64,000 nt of DNA. It comes from JAITMY01 sp031549685 (lineage in GTDB: Bacteria > Bacteroidota > Bacteroidia > Bacteroidales > UBA932). The DNA lies in assembly GCA_031549685.1 (NCBI GenBank), contig JAVBPG010000016.1, forward strand, positions 1 through 64,000. The letters run 5' to 3'. This document shows, one piece after another, positions 15,886 to 25,200 of this stretch. The notes beneath the pieces are model-generated. The model was not told where the DNA came from and did not search any database. It worked only from the letters and a program-made list of their open reading frames with translations. Both the position numbers and the translations under genes were made by a program. Every line of letters begins with the position of its first letter. The first letter of the stretch is position 1.

Positions 15886-17673
15886 ATGAGCAAGAACCTT
15901 ACCGCACTCCGCCAGTACATGCGCCAGCAGCGTATAGACGCTGTAGTTGTACCCACCAACGACCCGCACTTTAGCGAGTACGTAGCCGACCACTTTAAGT
16001 GCCGGCAGTGGCTAACCGGTTTTACCGGAAGCGCCGGAACCGCAGTAGTTACGCCCTACTCGGCGGCGCTGTACACCGACTCGCGCTACTTTTTGCAGGC
16101 CGAGCAGCAGCTGCAAAACTCAGGGTTTGAGCTGAAGAAAGAGGGATTGCCCGAAACCGAAAGCATTGCCGAGTACATAAAAAAATCCATAGGCAAGGGC
16201 ACCGTGGGCGTTGACGGAAGGCTTTACTCCGTAACCGCATTCAACGCGCTAAAGCAGGAGCTGGAACCGCTTACGCTAAAATGCGTTGATGACCCGTTTG
16301 CTGAAATTTGGAGCAACCGCCCGTCGCTGCCCAACGGAAAAGCATTTCTGCTCGATGTAAAGCAAACCGGGCAAACCATAGTGGGCAAGCTGTGCGCCAT
16401 ACGCGCCACCATGAAGCCTGCCATAACGCAAGGCATCTACGTGGTTTCGGCCTTAGACGAGGTGGCGTGGCTGCTCAACCTGCGCGGCGGCGATGTGGCC
16501 TACACGCCGGTAGCCCTGGCCTACGCCATAGTTGACATGGACGATAAGCAAACCCACCTTTTTATCAACACGCAAAAGCTGGATAGCGAAGCAGTCGCTG
16601 AGCTCGAAAAACAAAAAATCAGGCTGCACGAATACCACGAATTTGAGAGCAAGTTGGAGTACATAGCGCTGGGATGCCAGGCCATAGTGAACCCCAACAA
16701 AACCAGCATCAACATACTGAAGATTCTTGAAAAGCACAGCGATAAAATTTTTACCGAAAGCAACCCGTTTGGGACTATTGCAGCGCTGAAAGCCGTCAAA
16801 AACAAGGTTGAAATTGAGGGTACGCGCCGCGCCATGGTAGCCGACGGCGTAGCGTGGGTGCGCTTTTGGAAGTGGCTGGAGGAGCACGTGGGCAGCGGCA
16901 GCATAACCGAAATCAACGCTGCCGAAAAGCTGCGCATACTGCGCGCACAGCATCCCGAGTTTGTGGAAGACAGCTTTGCTCCCATTGTAGGCTACAAGGC
17001 GCATGGCGCCATTGTGCACTACTCGGCCACGCACGAGAGCAACATCGCTTTGGGGCGCGAAACCTTTATCCTCATCGACACCGGGGCGCAGTACAGCTGC
17101 GGCACCACCGACATTACGCGAACGCTGCACCTGGGCACCCCCACCGAGGAGGAAAAAACCGACTACACGCTGGTGCTGAAGGGGCACCTGCAGCTGAGCG
17201 CAGCCAAGTTCCCGCAAGGCACGCGCGGCGCCCAGCTCGACATGCTGGCGCGCCAGCCTCTCATGCAGCGCCACATGACCTACCTGCACGGCACGGGACA
17301 TGGCGTGGGGCACTTTCTGGGCGTACACGAGGGGCCGCAAAGCATACGGCTTAACGAAAACCCAACGCTGCTTGAGGCGGGCATGCTGACCTCGTGCGAA
17401 CCCGGCGTGTACAAAACCGGAAGGTACGGCATACGCATTGAGAACATAGTGCTGACCGTCCCCGATGGCGAAAGCGAGTTTGGGAAATTCCTGCAGTTCG
17501 AGCCGGTTACCCTATGCCCGTTCGACACCAAGGCCGTTGACAGCAGGCTGCTCAACCCAACCGACATAGAACAAATAAACGAATACCACTCAAAAGTTTA
17601 CGAGCTGTTAAGCCCGCTTTTGAGCGAGGAGGAGAAGGAGTTTTTGAAGCAAAAAACCCTGCCGCTCCTGTAA
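15886..17673 (+). CDS. Aminopeptidase P family protein (Xaa-Pro aminopeptidase, M24)
   Basis: A 595-residue cytoplasmic metallopeptidase of the long, three-domain kind. Two creatinase-like N-terminal domains precede the M24 pita-bread domain (about 310-535). The metal ligands fit the family: D and D in ILIDTGAQYSCGTTDITRT, the histidine in HGTGHGVGHFLGVHEGP, E in CEPG and E in IRIENI. The C-terminal extension from about 535 is the usual one. The enzyme removes N-terminal residues that precede proline. Neighbours on both sides are on the same strand, with gaps of 27 and 39 bases, so a short operon with NDH-2 is possible. Confidence 0.93.
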   Translation: MSKNLTALRQYMRQQRIDAVVVPTNDPHFSEYVADHFKCRQWLTGFTGSAGTAVVTPYSAALYTDSRYFLQAEQQLQNSGFELKKEGLPETESIAEYIKKSIGKGTVGVDGRLYSVTAFNALKQELEPLTLKCVDDPFAEIWSNRPSLPNGKAFLLDVKQTGQTIVGKLCAIRATMKPAITQGIYVVSALDEVAWLLNLRGGDVAYTPVALAYAIVDMDDKQTHLFINTQKLDSEAVAELEKQKIRLHEYHEFESKLEYIALGCQAIVNPNKTSINILKILEKHSDKIFTESNPFGTIAALKAVKNKVEIEGTRRAMVADGVAWVRFWKWLEEHVGSGSITEINAAEKLRILRAQHPEFVEDSFAPIVGYKAHGAIVHYSATHESNIALGRETFILIDTGAQYSCGTTDITRTLHLGTPTEEEKTDYTLVLKGHLQLSAAKFPQGTRGAQLDMLARQPLMQRHMTYLHGTGHGVGHFLGVHEGPQSIRLNENPTLLEAGMLTSCEPGVYKTGRYGIRIENIVLTVPDGESEFGKFLQFEPVTLCPFDTKAVDSRLLNPTDIEQINEYHSKVYELLSPLLSEEEKEFLKQKTLPLL

Positions 17674-17712
17674 ACTTTAGGCATTATAATATCACATTGC
17701 ATTTTTCAATAA

Positions 17713-19113
17713 ATGGGAACACTTAAGGAGCTTTTCTCAAGGTGGAATACTCAGCTGAAGGCGTGGGCAGCACCAAAGTTTGCGCAGCTACGCGAGGTTG
17801 CCAGCCTGAAGGACGACGTAGATATTCCAAGCACCATAGACAACATTAAGAAAAACGTGGAGTTCAAGGGCACCAACCTGTGGGTGCTCATCTTTGCCAT
17901 TGCCATTGCCTCCTTGGGGTTAAATGTCAACTCCACGGCCGTAATTATCGGGGCCATGCTCATTTCGCCGCTCATGGGCCCCATCATCGGCATTGGATTT
18001 GCGGTAAGCACCAACGATAACCAGCTGATGCACCGCGCGCTGAAAAATCTTGGCATAATGGTGTTCATCAGCCTGGTTACCTCCACGCTGTACTTTGTGC
18101 TGAGCCCGCTCGGCGATGCGCAGTCGGAGCTGCTGGCGCGCACCCGCCCCACCATTTACGACGTGCTCATTGCCCTGTTTGGCGGCGCCGCCGGCATGGT
18201 GGCCAACGCCAACAAGGATAAGGGAATGATAACAGCCGTGTCGGGGGTGGCCATTGCCACCGCGCTCATGCCTCCGCTATGCACCGCAGGCTTCGGCATT
18301 GCCTCGCTCAACTTCGATTTCTTTATCGGCGCCTTCTACCTGTTCTTCATCAACTCGTTTTTCATTGCGCTGGCCACGTTCATTATTGCGCGCTACCTGC
18401 GCTTTCCGTGCGTACAATTTTTGGTTCCCGAGCAGGAGAAAAAAGTAAAAAGGGTTATCTACGCCTTCTCCATTCTGGTCATGGTTCCGAGCATTATTAC
18501 CGCCGTTTCGGTCGTCAACGAGTCGTCGTTTAACTCACGCGCCAACTTATATGCAGCCTCCGTAGAGCAAATACTGCCGGCCGACAAAACCAGCATTATT
18601 GAAGTTGACAAGCGGTACGACAAGGAGGAGTCGTGCATAACCCTTACGCTGATTGGGCAGCCGCTCAGCAAGGAGCTGGAGACGGAGTGCCAGGCCTTGC
18701 TGCACAAGTTTAAGCTGGAGCAAACAAAATTGGTGCTAAAGCTGGCCGGGGGTAATGGTGAAATTGCCTTTTCGGGGGCGGCGCTGAGCGAGCTGCTGCA
18801 AGGGAAAGACAAAATGCTGGTTGAAAAGGATAAGCGCATTGAGCAGCTGGAGCGCGCGCTGCTCATACACGAAACGCAAAAGATTCCGAGCGAGCAGCTG
18901 GCGCGCGAGGCTAAAATTTTGTTTCCCGGCGTGGCCTCATTCGCCGTAACCAAGCAGGTTTTTGTAAATATCCAAAACCTAAAATCCGATACCATCCCCA
19001 CGCTCTGCATTTCGTGGCATGGTAAACACCACACCGCAAAAGAAAAAGAGCACGTTTCGCTTTGGGTAAAAGAGCGACTTGGGCTTAAGACGTTACAAAC
19101 AATAAACTATTAA
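17713..19113 (+). CDS. DUF389 / TIGR00341 family membrane protein
   Basis: A 466-residue protein. A short soluble N-terminus is followed by a DUF389 membrane region (about residues 55-265) with six or so hydrophobic helices and the signatures AVIIGAMLISPLMGPIIGIGFA and GGAAGMVANANKD. The C-terminal 200 residues are hydrophilic, with a coiled-coil-like stretch around ELLQGKDKMLVEKDKRIEQLERAL. The function of the family is unknown; the glycine-rich helices suggest a channel or transporter. No terminator is evident between it and the inverted repeat downstream. Confidence 0.85.
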   Translation: MGTLKELFSRWNTQLKAWAAPKFAQLREVASLKDDVDIPSTIDNIKKNVEFKGTNLWVLIFAIAIASLGLNVNSTAVIIGAMLISPLMGPIIGIGFAVSTNDNQLMHRALKNLGIMVFISLVTSTLYFVLSPLGDAQSELLARTRPTIYDVLIALFGGAAGMVANANKDKGMITAVSGVAIATALMPPLCTAGFGIASLNFDFFIGAFYLFFINSFFIALATFIIARYLRFPCVQFLVPEQEKKVKRVIYAFSILVMVPSIITAVSVVNESSFNSRANLYAASVEQILPADKTSIIEVDKRYDKEESCITLTLIGQPLSKELETECQALLHKFKLEQTKLVLKLAGGNGEIAFSGAALSELLQGKDKMLVEKDKRIEQLERALLIHETQKIPSEQLAREAKILFPGVASFAVTKQVFVNIQNLKSDTIPTLCISWHGKHHTAKEKEHVSLWVKERLGLKTLQTINY

Positions 19114-19135
19114 AAGTACTCTTATTGCAGACGCC

Positions 19136-19243
19136 TGTCATTCTGAGCGAAGCGAAGAACCGTTAGCTCGGCGAAGCCAATCTAATGTTTGCACAAGAAT
19201 ATTTTTGAACAGCGAGAGATTCTTCGCTTCGCTCAGAATGACA
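19136..19243. repeat. Inverted repeat with 24-base perfect arms
   Basis: Arms at 19136-19159 and 19220-19243 (core ATTCTGAGCGAAGCGAAGAA) are exact complements. The 60 bases between them hold the TTAGCTCGGCGAAGCC word also found at 45-67 and 8813-8839. The right arm translates as RFFASLRMT, a peptide seen at the mis-annotated start of many proteins in repeat-rich genomes. Confidence 0.85.
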
Positions 19244-19270
19244 AAAACGCTTGAGAGCAACCAATACTTC

Positions 19271-20224
19271 ATGACCGAAAAAATTATCATACTTGAAAAC
19301 GTTGACCCCGTCAGCTTTTACGGCGTCAACAACGTTTACTTTAACGCCATCGTTGCGCGCTTTCCGAAAATGAAAATTGTAGCGCGCGGCGGCGAAATAA
19401 AGGTGTGGGGTACAAAAAACGAAATTGACGACTTTGAGAACAAGCTCATCGCGCTGGTTACCCACTACCACAAGCGCGGGCGCGTAACCGAAGACGCCAT
19501 TGCGCAAATTTACGTTCAAAACGCCGCCGAGGTGCAGGACGAGCCCATTGACAGCGACACGCTGGTGTACGGCAACAACGGCAACATTATCAAGGCACGC
19601 ACACCCAACCAGCGCAAGCTGGTAGCGCTGTACGAGGGCAACGACCTGCTCTTTGCCGTGGGCCCTGCCGGAAGCGGAAAAACCTACACGGCCATTGCGC
19701 TTGCGGTGCGCGCGCTCAAGAACAAGGAGGTGCGGAAAATCATTCTAACTCGCCCCGCCATTGAGGCCGGTGAGCGCTTAGGTTTTCTGCCCGGCGATAT
19801 GAAGGAAAAACTTGACCCATACTTACAGCCTTTATACGATGCGCTGCACGACATGATTCCCGCCAAAAAGTTGGAGGGCTACATGGAGGAGGGCATCGTG
19901 CAGATTGCGCCGCTGGCCTACATGCGCGGCCGCACGCTCGACCACGCCTTTGTGATTTTGGACGAGGCGCAAAACACCACGCTGCCGCAAATGAAAATGT
20001 TTTTGACCCGCATGGGCAAGAGCGCCAAGTTTATCGTAACCGGCGACACCACGCAAATCGACCTGCCCCGCAAAAGCGACTCGGGGCTTGAACGCAGCAT
20101 GAAGATGCTCAATAAAGTAAAAGGAATAGGCATGGTGCAATTCGATAAAAAGGATATTATCCGCCACTCGCTGGTAAGCAAAATTGTAAACGCCTTTGAG
20201 AAGGAGGAAAGCCATACGTTATAA
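19271..20224 (+). CDS. phoH: PhoH family ATPase
   Basis: A protein of 317 residues, the usual length for PhoH. A short N-terminal region (about 1-110) is followed by the ATPase: Walker A VGPAGSGKT, then ILTRPAIEAGERLGFLPGDMKEKLDPYLQPLYDA, Walker B AFVILDEAQNTT and FIVTGDTTQIDLP. PhoH ATPases are cytoplasmic and linked to RNA metabolism (often near YbeY) or phosphate starvation. I start it at 19271 (TEKIIILENVDP), because the upstream in-frame ATG at 19205 would add 22 residues that are only the translation of the inverted repeat at 19136-19243. It probably shares a transcript with purC, 65 bases downstream. Confidence 0.93.
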   Translation: MTEKIIILENVDPVSFYGVNNVYFNAIVARFPKMKIVARGGEIKVWGTKNEIDDFENKLIALVTHYHKRGRVTEDAIAQIYVQNAAEVQDEPIDSDTLVYGNNGNIIKARTPNQRKLVALYEGNDLLFAVGPAGSGKTYTAIALAVRALKNKEVRKIILTRPAIEAGERLGFLPGDMKEKLDPYLQPLYDALHDMIPAKKLEGYMEEGIVQIAPLAYMRGRTLDHAFVILDEAQNTTLPQMKMFLTRMGKSAKFIVTGDTTQIDLPRKSDSGLERSMKMLNKVKGIGMVQFDKKDIIRHSLVSKIVNAFEKEESHTL

Positions 20225-20289
20225 GCCCGCAATGATAGCTTTAATAGAAAACAACTTTCAAACTTTATAAACTTTACACACTAAATACC

Positions 20290-21243
20290 ATGAACGCATT
20301 AACCGCAACCCAGTTTCACTTTCCCAAGCAAACCGCCTTCTACAAGGGCAAAGTTCGCGATGTGTACACCATTAACAACGAGTACCTGGTAATGGTAGCC
20401 ACCGACCGCATTTCGGCCTTCGACGTCGTTTTGCCCAAGGGCATTCCGTACAAGGGGCAAATGCTCAACCAAATCGCCGCCAAGTTTTTGGACGCCACCT
20501 CCGACATCTGCCCCAACTGGAAAATTGCCTCGCCCGACCCCATGGTAACCGTTGGCCACAAGTGTGAACCTTTTGCTGTGGAAATGATTGTGCGCGCCTA
20601 CCTGTGCGGCAGCGCGTGGCGCGCCTACAAAAGTGGCGTGCGCGAAATCTGCGGCGTGCAGCTGCCCGAGGGCATGCGCGAAAACCAAAAATTCCCCACG
20701 CCCATTATCACGCCAACCACCAAGGCAGAGATTGGGAAGCACGATGAGGATATTTCGAAAGAAGAAATTTTGGCAAAAGGAATTGTAAGCAAGGAAGACT
20801 ACGAGCAGCTGGAAAAATATACGCTGGGCGTGTTCCGGCGCGGCGCCGAAATGGCCGAAAAGCGTGGGCTTATCCTGGTGGACACCAAGTACGAATTCGG
20901 AAAAAAAGACGGAAAGATTTACCTCATCGACGAAATTCACACGCCCGATTCGTCGCGCTACTTCTACTCCGAGGGCTACCAAGATCGCTTTGACAGAGGC
21001 GAACCACAAAAGCAACTTTCAAAAGAATTTGTACGCGAATGGCTTATGGAAAATGGGTTTCAAGGCAAGGAGGGCCAGCAAGTTCCCGAAATGACCGACG
21101 CCATAGTGGACGGTATCAGCAAGCGCTACATTGAGTTGTTTGAAAATATTACGGGCGAAAAGTTTGACGGCGCATCCTACGGCGACAACATCTACGAAAG
21201 GATTGAAATGAATATCAACAATCTGCTGAGCAGGTTGCTGTAA
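20290..21243 (+). CDS. purC: Phosphoribosylaminoimidazole-succinocarboxamide synthase
   Basis: A 317-residue SAICAR synthetase, the longer form usual in Bacteroidota. It joins aspartate to CAIR with ATP in purine synthesis. Signatures include the glycine-rich ATP strand KGKVRDVYTI, the DRISAFDVVLP motif, VEMIVRAYLCGSAWRAY, and LVDTKYEFG...LIDEIHTPDSSRY in the C-terminal part. It is followed by a clear terminator. No other purine genes are near. Confidence 0.95.
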   Translation: MNALTATQFHFPKQTAFYKGKVRDVYTINNEYLVMVATDRISAFDVVLPKGIPYKGQMLNQIAAKFLDATSDICPNWKIASPDPMVTVGHKCEPFAVEMIVRAYLCGSAWRAYKSGVREICGVQLPEGMRENQKFPTPIITPTTKAEIGKHDEDISKEEILAKGIVSKEDYEQLEKYTLGVFRRGAEMAEKRGLILVDTKYEFGKKDGKIYLIDEIHTPDSSRYFYSEGYQDRFDRGEPQKQLSKEFVREWLMENGFQGKEGQQVPEMTDAIVDGISKRYIELFENITGEKFDGASYGDNIYERIEMNINNLLSRLL

Positions 21244-21279
21244 AAATAGCCTAAGCAACGTTGATGCTTAGGCTATTTT
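21243..21279. terminator. Intrinsic terminator shared by convergent purC and barrel-protein genes
   Basis: Fifteen-base arms AAAATAGCCTAAGCA (21243-21257) and its complement (21265-21279), with A- and T-runs at the two ends, so it can work in both directions. Confidence 0.85.
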
Positions 21280-21307
21280 CTTTCTCCTTAACTTCCCTCC
21301 GCGCCTA

Positions 21308-22177
21308 TTACCTGCGGTAGCTCCTTTTTGAGCGGGAGCCATACTCCTTGCTTAGGCTGAACAGGTAGCACACCTTAGCCCCTACCGCCATTGGGTAAAG
21401 TTGGTTGTTGGAGGTAGAGGTGGCAATGCTGGAGTACTCCAGCGGATCGCTGTCGCGCCATACCACCGGCGCCTGGTTTCCGTTTATCATGTTGTTCAAG
21501 CCCATCTCAAAGTATCCCAGCAGGGCAAGCGCGCTACGCCCATCGTTAAGGGCGTACTTAACACCGGCCTGAACCGATATTCCAACGCTGGGGCTCAGCT
21601 CCAACTCCCCACCAGCATTCACAGCCGCATCGGTAACAAAACCGTGATCGGGCTTATTGTCCACCCAAACATTTACCTCGGGAAAATAGGCCTTAGTGGT
21701 TAGCGAGCCGCTGGCGCTGTAGCTCGACGATACGGGAACGCCCAGCTTAAACCCGGCAGCGAGCTGCAACGCCACCGCACCAAACGGGTACTCAAAGCGC
21801 GCCATAAGGGGAATGCTTAGCGTGGTGGCCTCAACCTTTTCCTCGTAGCCTGTGTAGGTGTAGTGAAAATCGAATGGATAGTTGTACAAGTTTTTGGACA
21901 GCGTGTATCCGTTTAGCACATCGGCCGTATAGGTGGAGCTGTAGTAGTCTACCCCCAAGCCTAAGCCAATAGACCAGTTCTCGGTGCACTTAAGGTAGTA
22001 ACCCACGCCAAAGGTGTAGCCGGTGTTCTGGCTCACGCTACCCTGATCAATATCGTAGCGTAGCGATGAGATACCAAAGCCCACGTTGGCCGACAACTCA
22101 TGCTTCAGGTCGAGCTGGGCAAATACCGAAGTGCTCAGGCTGGTCGCAATAAAAAGGGAAAGTATCTTTTTCATCAT
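21308..22177 (-). CDS. Outer-membrane beta-barrel protein
   Basis: A 289-residue exported protein with a signal peptide (residues 1-20, ending VFAQ). The rest alternates hydrophobic and polar residues in barrel-like strands, such as YTFGVGYYLKCTENWSIGLGLGVDYY and VALQLAAGFKLGVPV, as in PorT / OmpW-like barrels of Bacteroidota. The Arg/Ser/Tyr-rich tail (SKRSYRR) is unusual, because barrels normally end in an aromatic residue. It begins 41 bases after the stop of the giant surface protein on the same strand and is probably co-transcribed, which suggests a role in its export, anchoring or assembly. I cannot assign it to a named family. Confidence 0.7.
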   Translation of the reverse strand: MMKKILSLFIATSLSTSVFAQLDLKHELSANVGFGISSLRYDIDQGSVSQNTGYTFGVGYYLKCTENWSIGLGLGVDYYSSTYTADVLNGYTLSKNLYNYPFDFHYTYTGYEEKVEATTLSIPLMARFEYPFGAVALQLAAGFKLGVPVSSSYSASGSLTTKAYFPEVNVWVDNKPDHGFVTDAAVNAGGELELSPSVGISVQAGVKYALNDGRSALALLGYFEMGLNNMINGNQAPVVWRDSDPLEYSSIATSTSNNQLYPMAVGAKVCYLFSLSKEYGSRSKRSYRR

Positions 22178-22218
22178 TTATTCTGTTTTGCGCAATTTTT
22201 ACTTCTTACTCTTTACCG

Positions 22219-25200
22219 CTACTTTTTAATAACTACCACGCTTTGAGCGTTTTGGCGCACCACGTACGAGCCGGCGGGCAGGCTCGTCAAATTAATATTC
22301 GTTGTCCCGTCTACGGAGGGGAATGTACCCATAAGCACGCCCTGCAAGCTGTACACCTCCACCTGCGATTTTGCCTTGCTAAGCCCCTCAACGGTAAGCG
22401 ATCCGCCCGTCGGGTTAGGATAGGCGCGCAGGCTGGTCGCTGAGGCAGGTGCTCCAGCCAGCGGACAGGTATGAATAACATCGCCCTCGGAGGTGGTTAC
22501 TGCGCAGTACACATTTGCCGTAGCCGACGAAAGGTAGGGCCTGTTTTCGCCCACCAGCAGGTTGCCGCCGGCATCGTACCACTGGAATGCGGTAAACGTG
22601 TAGCCACCATTGGTCGCCGGGTTACAGTTAATGGTAGGCATATCGGGCCATAGGTACACAATGTTGGCGGTGCTCATGGGCGCCTCCACTATCAAGGTGT
22701 ACTTACCCACCAGGCGGTTAAGCGCCGTAACCTCTATGGGTATAACGTTGTGTCCATACTTGTCGATGTTGTACGTGAGGCTACCCGATTGTGATGGTAC
22801 GCCATTAACGGTTAGCGATGAGGTGGGCGCTATGTCAACCGATATGTTAATGCTGCTCATGCCGCAATCGGCTGCTATGCGAAGCACTCCATCGTGCATA
22901 TCGGAGGTTACATCTACCCCGTTAATGGTAATGCTGTAAATGGTAGTGTCGTTATCCACGGTTGTAAAGGTTGCGTAAATGCTGCTATCGCCCAACACAT
23001 TCGTAAATGTATATGAGGTAAATGCTCCTCGAGGCACGCCATTAATCAAAATAGCCTCAACCGTGTACCCCGCCTCCGGCGTAATGCTGTAGCTGATACC
23101 CGTACCACCCTTTACGGTGCTTTCGCCGCTGGGCGAAATGCTGCCATGCGCCCCAGCCGTAGCCCTAACCGTAAAGTTACGGGGCTTAAATACCGCACGA
23201 ATAGCGCTGTCGCCACAAACGTTATAGAACGTGTACTTAGCCAGCGCGCCTCGGTACACGCCGTTCACTATCACGCTATCAATCTCGTGGGTTGAGTTGG
23301 CGGTAATATGGTAAGCAATGCTGTCCCCGTAGTTTACCGAGCTTGCCCCGGCCGGCGTAATGCCTCCTCCCACCCCGGCGGTAGCGATTACCGTGCGCGG
23401 CGTGGGCTTAAATGATACGCGAATGCTGGCGTCGCCCCTAACCTGGGTAAACACGTAGCTTGTGCCGCCAAAGGAAGCAAAGCCATTCACTATAACGCTA
23501 TCAACCACGTAGCCCGAATTGGGGATAAAGGTGTATAGCACGCTATTACCGTGCAGAACAAGGCTATCACCTTCCGGCGAAATACGCCCGTTGCTACCCG
23601 CGCTGGCCGTTATGGTATAGGTAATGCGGCGGAATACTACGCGAATCGTATCATTTTCCCTGACGTTGAGAAACGTATGCGAAGTTTGGTTATCCAGCTT
23701 TACTCTCCCCACAATTAAAGTATCAACCTCGTAACCCGGGTTGGGTTGGGCCGTGTAGGTAATGTTGCCTCCGTACATTACCTGGCTGTTGCTTTCCGGC
23801 GAGAATTTACCATTTGGACCGGTAATAGCCGTTATGGTGTACTGATTGATGGCAAATACCACACGAATGCTGCTGTCACCCTTCACGCTGCCAAAGGTGT
23901 AGGTTGCGGTGGCTCCGCCCCTCAATGACGGTACATCGCGCCCGTTAACAAGCACGCTATCCACGTGGTAACCCGTTGTGGTAGCGGCAATATGGTAGCT
24001 AATGCCGGCGCCATGCGCCACCAGGCTATCGCCGGCGGGCGTAATTCTGCCGTTGGCACCTGCCACAGCGGTTACCTTGTACCTGTTGATGGCAAATACC
24101 GCGCGGATGCTGCTGTCGCCGCAAACGTTGTTAAACGTGTAGCTTGTTAAGCGGCCACGATTTACACCGTTGACCAAAACGCTGTCCACGTGGTAGCCCT
24201 CCGTAGTAGCAGCAATATGGTAGGTAATACCGGCACCATGCGCCACCAAGCTGTCGCCGCCGGGCGTAATGCTTCCGTTGGCACCTGCTGTAGCGCTTAC
24301 CCTGTACCTGTTGATGGCAAATACCGCGCGAATGCTGCTGTCGCTGCCGTAAACGTTGCTAAACGTGTACTCAGTCAGGCGGCCGCGATTAACGCCGTTG
24401 ACCAAAACGCTGTCCACATGGTAGCCCGTATTGGGGGTAATGGCGTAGTGAATGCTGCCGGCATGCGCCACCAGGCTGTCGCCCTCGGGCGAAATGCGGC
24501 CGTTGGCGCCTGCCGCCGCGCTAACGGTGTAGCTAAGCAAGCGGAACTTAGCATGAATGCTGCTATCGCCCATGATGTTGTTAAAGGTATAGGCGCTGAT
24601 GCTACCGCGGTAAACCTTGTTGACAAATACGCTATCTATAGCGTATCCAGTATCTTCCTGAATGGTGTACGACACGCTGCTACCCGCAGCCACCGTGCTA
24701 TCGCCGGCCGGGCTAATGGTACCACCAGGGCCGGCGGTAGCATGCACGGCAAAGGGTACCCTGTACGTTAGCAGCAGCTTGGCCGGAGTGTGCGAAGTAA
24801 TGGAGTCGTTGCTTGCCTCCAGCGAGTATATACCCGAAGCTAAGAATGTTATACGATTACCGGTAAGCTGGTAGTCCACACCCGCCAGAGCGGCTACCCC
24901 GCCCTTCTTAACGTTGAGGTATTTAGTTTTGGCTGCAGGGTTGCCCAAAAGCGTATCGGCAGTAACCAGCAGCGGGCGATTAATGTAGGCAGTTGCCGTA
25001 TCAAGCGTTTGTGTACCCAGCTGCTTGCTGGCTACCGCAGCAATTTTACGGGATACTGCATACAAATCCTTCAGCGGCAACTTATTGCCGTAGCAGTACA
25101 GCGATGCCAGCTTGGGGTTGTGGCTAATATCAAGCCGGCTTAGCTTATTGTTATGGCAAAACAATGATGCTAAGTTGGTATTACGGCTAATATCCAGCGA

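Noticed and set aside
13122..20224. PIN-PhoH as a toxin-antitoxin pair
   Set aside because: Only 223 bases separate it from divergent folC and no small antitoxin-like frame precedes it in the same direction.
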